64,000 nt of DNA from Dryococelus australis. Taxonomy: Eukaryota; Arthropoda; Insecta; Phasmatodea; Phasmatidae. Positions within the stretch are counted from its first letter, which is position 1, and each line of letters starts with the position of its first letter. Below, piece by piece: positions 1-11,699 of this stretch. The stretch spans positions 291,906,966-291,970,965 of the forward strand of contig CM057009.1 in the NCBI GenBank assembly GCA_029891345.1, given 5' to 3'. Under the pieces are notes generated by a model. The model saw only the letters and a program-made list of their open reading frames with translations. It did no database searches and was not told the origin of the DNA. Position numbers and translations under genes: made by a program.

Positions 1-1090
1 TGAGTGTTATCCTGATCGTGCCCCACCGACACGATCTGTCTTAGCGAACATAATAAAACCATTTCAAGAAGCTGGAAGAGTGGAAAAGGAAAGATTCCAA
101 CTAAGAGAAAACAGCGACTGACGAGGGAAATGCAATTAACATCTTAGCTGCGGTAGCACACAATCCACATGTACGCACGAGGCAGCTTGAACGTGATCCT
201 TTTCACATTTCACATTACCAGAAGCTACGTGTAAATGACTTTTGACATTGGGTGTCTACGAAAACTACAGACCGATGACACGTTCCTGTCCCAGATGTGG
301 TTTACCGATGAAGCGTAATTTACAAACCGTGGGCAGAATAACCTTCGCAACATGAACTACTGGTCAGCTGACAACCCACACTGGCTGAGAGAAGTGGATA
401 AACAGAGACCGTGGTCTGTAAACGTGGGGTGCGCTGTAGTACATAATCGCCTAGGTGGTCGCTATTTTATTGATGGGACACTGAATAACATCCAGTATTT
501 ACAGTTCCTAACAGAAGTGCTGGTGCTATTATTGGAAGATATCCCACTCGACATAAGAAAATCCACGTGGTACCAATACAACGGATGTCCCACTCATTCT
601 GCACAGGGAATTACAACGGTTCTTAACGGAACTTTCAGTTGTTGTTGGATCGCTCGGTCTGGAAACAATAAGTGGCCTGCACGTTCCCCAGACTCTACAC
701 CTATGGACTTTTATCTGTGGGGAACATTAAAGCAACAGGTCTACAGATACCCGCCAACGACTCCCGAAGACATAAGGCCGTATCAAACAAATTTTGTTCT
801 GCGATAAGTAGAGACCTGAATAATATGCTAATTCATTTTGGGGCAAGCTGGAATTCAAAACGTTTGCGTTTATATAAATTCATCCATTGGCCCACGCGGT
901 TTTTGACACCTCCTGGAGAACTGTGACCGATTGTCGCCTTCTACTGTGACAGCAGACATTCGATGAGAATTTGATATCGGTAAATTTGTACATAAGACTG
1001 TTGAGTCTAGCCTACTGGTCATTGAACTCTCGAATTGTTCAGGACTCTAGCGGTAAGTCCAGAAGGAATTCAACGTGCAGTATTGAAAGC
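1..1090 (+). pseudogene. mariner/Tc1-superfamily transposase, broken and cut at the window edge
   Basis: Cut-and-paste transposase remnant. The clearest open stretch is 352-807, with NPHWLREV, YFIDGTLNN and WPARSPDSTPMDFYLWG, typical of the mariner-type DDE core. Upstream, in other frames, lie helix-turn-helix-like remains (1-240) and the first catalytic Asp in FTDEA near 303-318, followed by a stop. The second catalytic position reads YNGCP, with Asn where the family has Asp. The third Asp is in SPDSTP, 36 residues later. The reading frame resumes after a MITE at 809-1049: residues AVSPEGIQRAVLK are encoded just downstream. Stops, frameshifts and the Asn change mean it is inactive. The 5' end lies outside the window. 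Confidence 0.88.
809..1049. mobile_element. hAT-type MITE (TAGAGACCTGAA family), 241 bp
   Basis: Ends are TAGAGACCTGAA and its near inverse. Flanking 8-bp duplications are GCGATAAG (801-808) and GCGGTAAG (1050-1057), which fits hAT transposition. It sits inside the mariner transposase frame, so it arrived later. It is non-coding and homologous to copies at 5,929, 6,766, 38,052 and 41,927. Confidence 0.9.
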
Positions 1091-1239
1091 TTAGAATCAC
1101 TTCATAGTATGTATCAATGTACAATATCACCAATTTGAACACCTGATATCATAACAAAATAACAAAGGAAGCGTAGCCTGAGACTGGCATTCGTTTAAAC
1201 ACACACCAGCTACAGGACGGCTACAGTCGCTTGAGGACG

Positions 1240-1850
1240 GCGCTACGTTGGACCATTGTTCCGCGCGGCAGCGAAGTTTGCGTCGTCATTGACTTTCAGA
1301 GATCTTGAATGACCGGAAAATGTCATCGTATTTATTACATATTCATATGCACTGTCGAGAAGTGTTGCTAGTAGAATGATTTGGGGAAGGCTGTTGCAGG
1401 AGAATAGGAGCCGGAGATATGGAGCCAAACGGCCATCTTGGATTCCGGAATTCCTGCTCTGTCATTACAGTTACCCGACCACCAATTTGGATACAGGTGA
1501 CCTTGACTTTTGACCTTGAAAATGCACAAATCCAAATAAAAAACACAAAACATTCCAAGAAATCACAAAAAATGTTAACATAAAAAAATATTAAATAATT
1601 GTTGAAATCTTATAAATAAAAAAATACATTTTCGAATATCCCCCAGCACCACCATCAGTCATATTCGTTCCATCCCTCATCCCCACTCCCCCCACCTACA
1701 TTCATTACGCCATCTTGAATGTTTCGTTCATTTGTTTGTACATAACTGGAAGCTACCATCTTGGTAGGCAACCGACATATTGGCAGGTGACGACTATCTT
1801 GGTAGGCGACCACCATCTTGGTAGGCATTAACCATTCCACCACATTAGAT
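1240..1850. repeat. Interspersed repeat with TGACCTTGA motifs
   Basis: Non-coding. It contains two TGACCTTGA motifs (1,498-1,506 and 1,511-1,519) and several copies of CATCTTGG/CCATCTTG. The reverse complement of similar sequence is seen near 15,790 and 19,060-19,160, so this is a dispersed repeat. Short open frames here have no recognisable motif. Confidence 0.55.
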
Positions 1851-2215
1851 GCAGACAACCTCAATCTTGACACCATGACAGAATGGCCTTGAAAATAAAA
1901 ACTCGAGAAAAATACATAAATGTCAACCAGCATAATGCATAACAGACAACTACCGCCATATTAAATGCAGACTACATCAACCTTGGTCCCATGGCCTTGA
2001 ATGACCTTGAAAATAAAAACTCCAGAAAGAATACATAAAAATCAGCAAGCATAATACATTACAGATACCCACTGGCATGTTAGATGCAGACTACTTTGAA
2101 CTTGACTCCATAACCTTAATGGCTCTTGAAAAAAATTAACTCAAGAAAAAATACATAAAAGTTAACCAGCATAAAACATAACAGACTACTAACATCATAT
2201 TAGATGCAGGTGACC
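1850..2215. repeat. Degenerate tandem repeat, about 120-bp period, three units
   Basis: The segment CAGCATAATGCATAACAGAC recurs with changes at about 1,927, 2,046 and 2,167, each preceded by a CTTGAAAATAAAAACT-like block. Units are clearly diverged. Confidence 0.75.
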
Positions 2216-2399
2216 ATGCCATTGTACGTTTATGTGACTAAACCTACCCCATCATACTAATAGCGACCACATGCACGAGTATGTCGTAATCATGGTATGG
2301 ATCAACATTTTATACGGGCTTAATTGACATTCATTTAAATTTTAATACTGCCAGGCTCTGGCGACTTGGAATGTACGAGGGCAGCTAAGACAACAATAA

Positions 2400-2625
2400 T
2401 TGGTGCTCACCTCAGACACCAATCTTCGTCAATCCTCCTCATCAATCCTCCTCAATTCTCACAAATCCTCCTCAATTATCACCAATCATCCTCAATCCTC
2501 AACAATCATCCTCAATCCTAACCAATCTTCCTCAATCCTCACCAATCCTTCTCAATACTCACTAATGGTCCTCAATCCTCCTCATAATCCTCAATCCTCC
2601 TCAATCCTCCTCAGTCTCTAGAAAT
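2400..2625. repeat. Low-complexity CAATCCTC array
   Basis: Consists of short variants of CAATCCTC(A/C). It is the reverse complement of the GAGGATTG array at 14.83-15.65 kb. The open frame across it is an artefact of the repeat. The flanks 2,215-2,400 and 2,625-2,940 show nothing recognisable. Confidence 0.85.
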
Positions 2626-2939
2626 CAATGGGCTTGTCGACTGCCTCATTCCATACATATAAGAAAAAAAACGATTCACCTACTTTCTCCAAAATTTGTA
2701 CATGTCGGCAGAATTAATGTTTGTGTATGCAATAAACTATCCGAGCATTTTTTTACTTAAGTCTATACTATCATTCTTTTTACAGATCTTAACGTTTATA
2801 AGTCAGTGCCCATAGCACCAATTAAAAATTGTGAAGGTTAAACGGATACGACACAAAAAATAATGGAATAAACAAATATTTTTAAAATAATTTATAGTTA
2901 TTTTGTAATTACATTTTCAGAAGAAAGCAGTTCATCACA

Positions 2940-3510
2940 TCATCTGATATAACCCCGATCCTTAAGTTCTTTTATGATCGAAACCACCACTTTCGTGGTC
3001 AATCCATACATTTTTGAAGCTCAAGCAAAGATCTAAGTCTTTCTACAAGTTTATTGGGATCTTCACTAAACATGAAGTCAGTATAACCGTCATAGTCTAT
3101 TTTCTTCGTATCACTTGTCGAAGGAAACTCGTTGGGGAAATGTGCGGGGCCGTCGAGGGAATAATCATCGTCTTCAACGCTATCACTGTCCTCACAGTCA
3201 TCATCAATGCTGTCTTCATGATTGTCTTCACTTCCTGCTTCATTATAAATCTCAGGTTTACTTTTCTTTGCAGCAGGAGTTGTATATTCATCAGTATTTA
3301 GAGCTGATGGTCATTTATTTTGAAGTTCGTTGACTTCATGCGAACATCTTGCTCGTGTACGTTCCGCACAAACCGACTGTACTGCACTCATTCCGTCTTT
3401 AGCATTAACTTTCTCATCGTAATCGTCTGCGGAAATAAAACCTACCAATGTAGGAGTATTTATTGATGACATCACTTGCTGGCTCCCATTAGACGAACCC
3501 TTGCGGGTCT
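2940..3510 (-). pseudogene. Polinton-linked (DUF8207-like) protein remnant, copy A
   Basis: Read on the minus strand, this has a charged N-terminal part with LQNK, a TPAAKKSKPE stretch, a long acidic linker (EDNHEDSIDDD, SVEDDD), then DPNKLVERL and, after a frameshift, SIIKELKDRGYIR followed by a stop at 2,940-2,942. The LVxRL...SIIxELK tail resembles the tail of the structural genes in the two Polintons here. The same architecture occurs at 13,952-14,498. The central domain seen in the Polinton genes is absent. One in-frame stop and one frameshift are visible. The DUF8207 name is from memory of the family and is tentative. The plus-strand open frames over this stretch are shadows. Confidence 0.6.
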
Positions 3511-3734
3511 GACTAACTTCCTTCAGTTAATCATCTCGCATAAGCTACATGTGACCATTGTCGTAATACTTAATCGCGCCAAAAGGTCTCTTCGTACAGG
3601 CCGTTTTCTCATGTCGTCGAGCATTTTGAATATAGGTCAATACACGATAGCAGAATTGACACTGGAGACAGCCAGTTAGCTATGATGCAGGTCGCGGCTT
3701 CGTGTGGTATAGCGAGAGCTCGCAGTCAGAACAT

Positions 3735-3930
3735 CAACTGACATTTTTTTCTATGTAAATGCATTTCTTTCAGCAGTAAAGCGTCTCGCTTGTGACCATA
3801 AAATTTATATGTAAAAAATGGGATTACTCTGAGAAAACCCAAATACTCATTCGCCCCAGTTGAAAACATGCAGGTAATTACATATCAATTTTTTAATTAA
3901 ATATGCGTGTAGGCATATGTATATACCTAA
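3735..3930. repeat. Interspersed repeat shared with 11.7-11.9 kb
   Basis: GTAAAGCGTCTCGCTTGTG and the following about 170 bp, ending in GCATATGTATATACCTAAAAATAGAAAT-like sequence, match 11,711-11,910 with changes. Only one arm of the inverted-repeat element at 11.7 kb is represented. Nothing is seen in 3,510-3,735. Confidence 0.55.
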
Positions 3931-4470
3931 AAATAGAAATCGAAATATTTTTTTATATCCATATTCATATGCATATAGTTATGTATAAATTAAATTGAAA
4001 TTAATTTTATATTTTCATACTTATATACATACACCTATACATAATTATGAATATGATAAACTGAAAGTAATTTTATATTTACATACTTATCTACACATAG
4101 TTATTAACAAAATTAATTCATAATAATTTTATATTCACATACTTATATAAATATATCTATACATAAAAATGTATTAGATAAATTGAAAATTATTTTATAC
4201 ATACATACTTTTATGCCTATAAATATACATAGTTATGTAATAAATTAATAGATATTAATTTTATGTTTACATACTTATATACCTATACCATACCATATCA
4301 ATTAAATTAAAAATAATTGTTTATTTACATAGTTATATCTAAATATTATATATAAATTAAATGGAAATTAATTTTATACTAACATACTTATTACCTATCC
4401 ATATACATAGTTACTTTCATATAGCTATACATGATTATGTGTAAAATAAATTGAAAATATTATTAATTAA
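3930..4470. repeat. AT-rich degenerate tandem array, about 56-67 bp period
   Basis: The motif CATACTTAT(A) recurs at about 4,017, 4,083, 4,139, 4,206, 4,271 and 4,384, each with TTAATTTTATAT before it and ATACATA after. Non-coding. Confidence 0.7.
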
Positions 4471-5928
4471 AATAGTGTTACAATTTCTCGCTCTAGAAAT
4501 TAAGTGGGCTATACCATGTTCGTTAAGGGATGGAGGTCAATCAAATAATTAATTATAATTGCCTTTTTTATTTACAATAACTACAGCAAAATTCTTCTGA
4601 ACTCAAATTCTCACATTAAATTGAAATCACTTACTGTTCACAATTGACACCAATTAATAAAATATATAATTACGACAAAGAAATCAATGTAATTAAATAA
4701 TTATTGATTAGTCCTAATAGACAGTGTAACAATCTATTCCATTATTTTATAATTTATTAGTCCATATTTAACAGTTTGAATATTTACAATAAAATAAGTA
4801 TTACATTTATATTCAGTCCCACTTCAGTTCAGTCCATGTCTCGCCAGTCGCAATGTTATAGAGTCCTCCAAGCGCTCTTACACAGTAGGATTCACTCGTC
4901 GGTTTCACACTCTCTCGTCCATCCAAGCCACGAACACCGGCCCTCAAATCTCCAACCCCAGTTCTCGGACGCCCTAAATCACGTATACTTCCCTGTCACC
5001 AGGAAGAATAAGTGAGGCAAACAGTTCATGATTTTGCTCGGCCATCTGATTCCATGCATTTAAAGGCACGTTTCATGAAAGACTCGTTCGTATGGGTCCT
5101 GCCTAAGAACACAGCTGCTATGGCGGATGTTACTGCTTCCCCCCCCCCCGCCCCCCTTATTTTTGTATTTGAATACTTTCTATCTGTTTCATCAATCCAT
5201 AAATAGAAAATATTGCGTCAGTTGCCAAACAGGCTGGGTCCGTTCAGGACTGCCGAATTGAGTGACATTTATTTAGCGTGTGTCCCATCTTACTGGAGTG
5301 TTTTACTGTCAGGAAACTCAGTAACGCTACCGGAACACCGGCGACCAGAGTGTGTTATGTTGGTTTGTGTCAGAATTTCTGCTATTTCCATGACAGTGTT
5401 TGAAAAATGTTATTAGTAAGGACCCTGCCATTTAGCGTTATTATTTAGTAACATTCTAGGTGTCATAGATGTACAAGTACCCTAAATGGTATTTTTAGAT
5501 GTTTCACTGGACATCCGCTCTCAAGAAATGCCATGGAGAAGCCAGAACCAATAGCATACATTCAGCAATGGGGTCGCTAAATTTCTGTGGACGAGCCGAA
5601 CATGTGAATGAGCTCTGACTGGGACAGCAGCCAATGAGTAAATGATCTCTGCTCGAGTAAATAAAGTATTGCGAAGTGGGTTCCGCTTTGTAACGCAAAA
5701 TTGTAAGGGTCTTTAATTATTAGCCTACGTTCCTTTGGAAAGTATGACTTATGAAATAATCTACCCCATTTGTGGGTTTACAAATGTTTGTTGGTGGCTG
5801 CACATGTGTCGCCCATAACGAATTTTGAACCATGGTTTCGTACATGACCTTGAAAACTTTTGTGTTTTCAGCAAAATTTTAAAATTAATATAAAAAATAT
5901 TTCCGCCTATAAATACATGTACCATAAT
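4471..5928. other. No gene recognised
   Basis: AT-rich with short unrelated open frames. It includes a C-rich run (5,142-5,155) and one TGACCTTGA motif (5,845-5,853). Nothing supports a coding or RNA call. Confidence 0.5.
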
Positions 5929-6169
5929 TAGAGACCTGAAGCATTCGCGGATTCATTTTGAGACACGCTAGAATTCAAAACACGCGTGTTTTTATAACTT
6001 TAGCCATTTGTCCACACGATGTTTGACACCTCCTGGAGAACTGTGTCCAGTTGTCGCCATCCACTGTTACAGCAGACAACCAATGTGCAGTTGATATCGA
6101 TATATTTATACACAAGTCTGTAAAGTCTAGCCTGCAGGTCATTGAACTAGCGAATTTTTCAGGTCTCTA
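5929..6169. mobile_element. hAT-type MITE (TAGAGACCTGAA family), 241 bp
   Basis: Intact ends TAGAGACCTGAA...TTTTTCAGGTCTCTA. Target duplications are ACCATAAT (5,921-5,928) and ACCATAAC (6,170-6,177). Exactly the same length as the copy at 809-1049. Confidence 0.92.
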
Positions 6170-6177
6170 ACCATAAC

Positions 6178-6765
6178 GCAAAAACTTATATGAAAATTTA
6201 AAATAAGTTTGGCAACAAAATGACATAAGTTGACTCGTATATGAAAGTAGTATTATAATCATCAGAATTATTTTTAATTGACAATGAGATAAATAAGGTT
6301 CTTTTTATACCCATCCGAGCATAAATGTTTACAAGTTACTTATAATTAAGACAATATAAATGTCAGTCGTCTATAAAGTATACTTATTAACTATTATTCC
6401 AAATTAAAACGGCTTTCAAAAGTGCTCACTTTACTGTGAATAGCCTATAATGATAATGAATATAAGCTGTTCGCATTTAACCGAAATAAACATTTAAAAT
6501 ATATCACATCTGACTGGTATACACATGGTAAAGTTGGTAGTGAATTGTAAAAGAAAATAGTTCCAATCTTAACTTCGTATTGGCAGAGTAAAGTTTAAAT
6601 TTGTGGAAACTTAATTTATTTCATTTAGTTTCCGTGTGTGCCCTTGCTTTTATACCTCCATTACTAACTCATCTGCCATTCACCTTATTTCGACAAAATT
6701 TCTTATTTAACATCCTAATAAAATTTTGTTCAAATATGTAATTACTACTTACAAAACATTATTAC
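6178..6765. other. No gene; one end of another MITE family at 6,395-6,450
   Basis: AT-rich. The segment AAAAGTGCTCACTTTACTGTGAATAGCCTA matches, in reverse, one end of the element at 46,442-46,676. The other end was not found. Confidence 0.45.
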
Positions 6766-7278
6766 AAGAGACTTCAAAAATTCACGAGTTCAATGATCTG
6801 CAGGTTGGACTCTACAGTCTTGTGAACAAATATGCCGATATCAACAGCACATGGGTTGCCTGCTGTCACAGTGGATGGCAACAATTAGGAACCGTTCTCC
6901 AGGAGGTGTCAAACACCGTGTGGTCCAATAGCTAAAGTTATATAAACACACGTGTTGTGAATTATAGCTAGGGACACCCGAGTTTCGCGAAAATATTTAC
7001 GCACAAGTTATATTTCAATACTTCACTGGTGTGCCAGCAGTTTTCTTGTCTTTGTGAAAAGACATGTTCCTACTCAGCTGGCAAATCAGAATTGGGTAAC
7101 TTCAATACTGTACGTCTGTGATTCGCGCGCACATAATATGGAAACCATCCAATCACAAGAGTGTATCTGAGCTACAGTGTGGTGAAGTACAACTGGTCGC
7201 GAAATCTTTTCGGAAAATTCGGGTGTCGCTAATTATAGCTTGTCCCTAAATGAATCCGCGAATTCTTCAGGTCTCTTA
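6766..7278. mobile_element. hAT-type MITE, opposite orientation, interrupted by a second hAT element
   Basis: Same family as 5,929-6,169, reversed. Outer 8-bp duplications are ATTATTAC (6,758-6,765) and ATTGTTAC (7,279-7,286). Length is 513 bp because a 263-bp element sits inside at 6,969-7,231. The open frame at 6,726-6,935 is incidental. Confidence 0.88.
6969..7231. mobile_element. Nested hAT-type non-autonomous element
   Basis: Ends TAGGGACACCCGA and TCGGGTGTCGCTA form a terminal inverted repeat. It is flanked by an exact 8-bp duplication ATTATAGC (6,961-6,968 and 7,232-7,239). Non-coding. It has different ends from its host MITE, so it is a distinct family. Confidence 0.9.
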
Positions 7279-7286
7279 ATTGTTAC

Positions 7287-8956
7287 TCAACTAGGATCCT
7301 AAATTATTTATTCGACAATCGATCATAAAATAGACATTTAAAAAAATTATACTTTTTTTTTCTGTTTGTTCAGTGAACTTAACTTTAGCTGAAAATTATT
7401 TCCTATGTTTCGAAACACATTAACTAATTTGAAATGTAATGCCGTTTTATATATTTAAAAAATACAAACATTTTTGATTCCCAAAGCTTTCGATAATCTA
7501 AAAAAAATATATATCCTTTGAAGAAGCATAAACCGCAGTAAATATGCCATCTGTTCACACCGACAATTTTTGTGTTTGCGCTTCTAGACAATATTAAGAA
7601 ACGCAGTTATGAACTGCCTTATTTATAGACGTTTTAGCTATACGCTAAAACAAGCTTGTTTGCATGAAGACGGCGATGGTGTAAAATCCTCTCGGATCAC
7701 GCAAACAATAATCGCTCGTGGAAACGTCAATACTAACTCTCTAGAGCTCAGGCATCTGAGAATCACTTACAGTATTTAGTTACGCCATTCAAACTTCCAT
7801 CACGTTATATGCGCCAGCAGTAGCCAGACAAATCAATCACGGCTCTATAACTACACATTAATCCTTTGTCCGTCTGTAATTTATGTGGTTTCTAACTGGG
7901 ACACATGTGGATTACGCCGTGGAGATTTGACGGTTGGACACGGTGCTGATCGATTATAAACATGGCTTGGCATCGCTTCGTGACGTTGAGTTGTGCACTG
8001 GTGCCAAAGCGAGCCACATGGGCAGGCGTATTTTCAACATCGACTGACGAGCACACGTTACAAAAACATTTCTAGCCGTTTCGTTAGTACAAATTTGCAA
8101 TTTTTTTTTTTTTGTTTTCAGTGTATGATATGTGACTGCGCCTCAACTGTGTTTATTGCATCAAGCACATAAAGATTATTTTTACCGTTATTTTGATGGT
8201 GGTGGATGTTTCCCTGCTTAGTTTTTTATTTAGCATTTACAGTACTTGCCATGGAAATAAAATTTTAAAATATGTTTACAAATAAAAATATTCGTTCGCC
8301 TATTTTCCAAAACGTAACCCATTAAGATTGTAAGTTTTGGAAAATGTAAATCTAATTAAATGAATGACCATACATAACGATATAAATAAAATTTATTATA
8401 CAGTAAAAGAAGCATTTATGCTTAGAGGACTAAAATACAGAGATACAAAAATCATTTAAAATTAGCATTTAATAATAATACAGAACATTTACCTAATTTT
8501 TGTAATCGTAGTAAGCACATTTCTTGCGTAAGGCTCTTAACTATTTGCGTCAATATTTTATATTCTTGAAATAAATTGATACAAAAATATTAATTAGTAG
8601 TAAAGTTTATTATGGCTGTTCGACCACGTCTTATAAGTTCTACAAATTATGTAACTACTCCTGTAATTATTTTTATCTGTTTAGTTCATTTATAAATAAA
8701 AGCTTGGTTTTAAATAATTTTTTTACAGTTAATTTATTTTCACTTTTCAGTCTCACCTATTTATTATCTAGACTATTTATACATTCACGAACTCGTCTGT
8801 CATCAATATCGCTTTCGATCAGGCGAGTTTCAGTGCACTTTTTTTTCGCGGGAAGTTGAACCGGCATACTGAATATTCATTATTCATCTTACACGTGAGT
8901 GTAAGTCGATGTATTTGATATTTCAATACTAGCTCACGGAGATCCGAATCTTCAAA
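7287..8956. other. No gene recognised
   Basis: AT-rich intergenic DNA, with homopolymer runs near 7,340 and 8,100. No repeat boundary or coding motif is visible. Confidence 0.5.
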
Positions 8957-9166
8957 TTATATTTCAGATACACATACGCGGTAGATAATTTGAATTCCTT
9001 CTTGTGTTTCGAAGTTCGGATGGTCTTTCACCCACACAACCATGTGTAAATGAGGACTTCTCCAGTACTGAAACTCTACTCGCCACCAGTAATCGACAAC
9101 TTGTCCACCAAATACGTCGTGATTGCTAGTGATTCTGTGGGCACCGGACAGAGACCTCGCAGACAC
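8957..9166 (-). pseudogene. Helitron Rep/helicase fragment (HUH region)
   Basis: Minus-strand open frame with VVDYWWRVEFQ, SPHLHMVVWVKDHP and FETQEG. The HLH triplet is the metal-binding HUH motif of the rolling-circle Rep domain of Helitron proteins. Only about 60 residues are present; no catalytic Tyr region or helicase motifs are found nearby, so this is a scrap. An upstream frame (9,076-9,267) is a shadow. Nothing is seen from 9,170 to 9,620 apart from short frames. Confidence 0.82.
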
Positions 9167-9624
9167 CTACCGTACATACAAACAAGTGAAAGTAAATAAA
9201 AGCTAGCAATAAAGTGTGTAGACATATCTCTTCTTGTTGCATATTGTGTGTTGCTGTTAGTAGACAAATGTACTAAGCGAAGTACAAAATATTTCCAAGG
9301 GAAAAATTTACAAAATTTTTAACGACCTGGATCCGAACTTAGGAACAAATTATATTAACCGATTAAAATATAATTTCATTAGCGCCATATCCCATTTAAG
9401 AAATCATTATACTATTTAGATAAATTTAAATGGTTTCAATGTTTAGAATCTTTTCCGGCGTGGCCTGAAAATATTTTTATCGAACTTACAAACCCAGCGT
9501 AAAAATAGGTGATATTGTAGAAGCGTTGCATGATTTCCGTTTTTCCTGCAGAATGTTTCTGAAGAAAGCTGAAAATACTGGGACATATTTCTCAGTGCAG
9601 AGGCGTGGAAATTTTTCTTTCGAG

Positions 9625-9894
9625 GTAAACAACACCAGTTGCTTGGCATTGCATCCATTTCCTAAGGCTTTAGAAGCGGACATGTTCAGGATCAGTTCTC
9701 TGGTATATTCGAAAGTAAACAACACCAGTTGCTTGGCGTTGCATCCGTTTCCTAAGGCTTTAGAAGCGGACATGTTCAGGATCAGTTCTCTGGTATATTC
9801 GAAAGTAAACAACACCAGTTGCTTGGCATTGCATCCGTTTCCTAAGGCTTTAGAAGCGGACATGTTCAGGATCAGTTCTCTGGTATATTCGAAA
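9625..9894. repeat. Minisatellite, 90-bp period, three near-identical units
   Basis: Units start with GTAAACAACACC at 9,625, 9,715 and 9,805 and differ by only one or two bases. Because 90 is divisible by three, both strands keep long open frames with repeated peptides. No protein motif supports coding. Confidence 0.95.
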
Positions 9895-11139
9895 GGACTT
9901 TTGCCACTGCAGTTAGTGCGTTCTAAAATGTTATGCTTAAAATTAATAAAATGTTGCAACATACATTTGAACTGACTTTATGGATATTTTACACAACTTT
10001 AAATTTATTATTTCGAATTATGCGAAAGAGAATATTCAATATTTCGTCCACTACAAATTGGTAAGTGTAGAAACTGAAATGTTATTTGTTAACTATAATT
10101 AAAAGGCTAAGTGCTAGTATTCGCTTCAACTTTATGAAACCTTATTTTGAAATATATTTGCTGGATTGACTAAATTATAATGATTTTTGTATAGTTTCGT
10201 CCCAAAAATCTGGTTAATTTTGGTTTGCCGTTATAAGTACTGTTAGGTCAAAATAGTAATTAAATAACCTACTGAGCGACATATTTACTTTAATTGGCTG
10301 TTTGGTTATGATTTCACATAATACACACGTTCTAAAATGGACGCTATGACAGTTTAGGTGAAATTCTCAAGTAATTTAAGTTTGTCTTATGATTGTACCC
10401 GGAACTGAGATCCCGACCTCTCTACAAACTGTGTAGTTTCTAAGAGGCATTTGTTCACTTAGTGATTACCTGACTTGAATATAACCTGATGCAGAGCTGT
10501 GATCATTTTCACTGAGATACAAAGGCCTTAAGTTGTTTCTATTGAGTTCCTGGAGCAGAAAAGCTCTGTGGCTAGTTTTTGTGGAACAAATTAACCGTTG
10601 TTTGTGACTCGATTCTGTTGTAACCAAGCAATCCCAGCTTGTGGGAAATCGGTTAGAAAAAACCTACAAACTGACAAAAGAGATTTCGTTTTTATTGTAA
10701 TGAAAGTAGCTCGAACGCTTTCCTTTTGTGAATCGTAACACGAGAACCGATTTCGACATGCAATGGTAACCTGGCCACATCATTGACACCATCATCAAGC
10801 ATTAAAACCGCCAATAAATATTACTCAACAATTTTGATCACGGGGAATTTTTTTAGTTCATCTCTTTCAAAGAGGTCATTTGCCAGTAACGAACAAACCA
10901 CGCCTCACCATGCAGGCAATAATTTCCCTTAATTACTTTGCGATAATAAACATGTAATCTGGGTGGGTTAGTATTACAATTAACTACAAACAACCAATGT
11001 TCCTGAAACTCTCATGTTCATCTACGTACAAATACACGGGCAAACAAAAAGTTACCAAAGACGTGGAATTATTGTATTTAGTTACGCTCAACAAGCAGTA
11101 TTAATAAGTCCGCTCATTTTCCATTCAAACTAACGAGCA
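9895..11139. other. No gene recognised
   Basis: Intergenic. A weak tRNA-like stretch is present near 10,380-10,440 (CCCGGAACTGAGATCCCGAC). No coding signal. Confidence 0.45.
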
Positions 11140-11545
11140 CACTGTAAATTCGAATCAGTGGGAAACCACTGATTCGCAGTGAAATTCCACTACTCGAATC
11201 AGTGAAAATGGCTCCACTTAGAATCAGTGGAAAACCACTGATTGTTTCAATGAAAAAATTTCACTTATTGAATTAGTGACGTGAAGCAATTTAACTGATT
11301 GAATAAGTGACGGCTGGCTACAGTGGCGAATTAAATATTGTTTTTATTGAATTTAACGAAATAAGTACGTGAAATAAACATATTTATGATAGTTTACTAT
11401 TTATATTGCGCAATTTACCGTATTTTAAAAAAGTAAAAAAAAAAAAAAAAGTGTCGGATATGGACGCGATTGAACCCACACACCCTTCTCTTTCCAGGAC
11501 ATGACATTACTATCTCCGCTAAGAAACCAAACATGACTACTTTGA
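11140..11545 (+). mobile_element. CACTCTAAA-family element, truncated copy
   Basis: Starts CACTGTAAATTCGAATCAGTG and carries repeated ACTGATTC/GAATCAGT subterminal motifs, then GGCGAATTAAATATTG and AAGTACGTGAAATAAAC blocks shared with 42,418-43,477 and 47,087-48,023. It ends in a tRNA-like segment (reverse B-box in GATTGAACCCACACAC, about 11,468). The distal end seen in the longer copies is missing. Confidence 0.8.
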
Positions 11546-11699
11546 AAAATATTTGAAGTGATTCCACCAGCCTTCACGCCACCGTGTGCCATGGCGCTCA
11601 AACAGAATGCAAACGTTCGCGCCGTGCTCGAATTGCACATTAATTTTACATAAAGTTCATGTAGCCCAAATAAGCCTACTAAAATGATGACATATTTCG

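Noticed and set aside
3014-3301. Hydrophobic plus-strand open frame resembling a membrane protein
   Set aside because: It is the complement of the acidic, repeat-family coding frame on the minus strand; the same shadow occurs at 14,141-14,416.
9486-9975. Overlapping 150-residue open frames on both strands
   Set aside because: Same effect from the 90-bp minisatellite.
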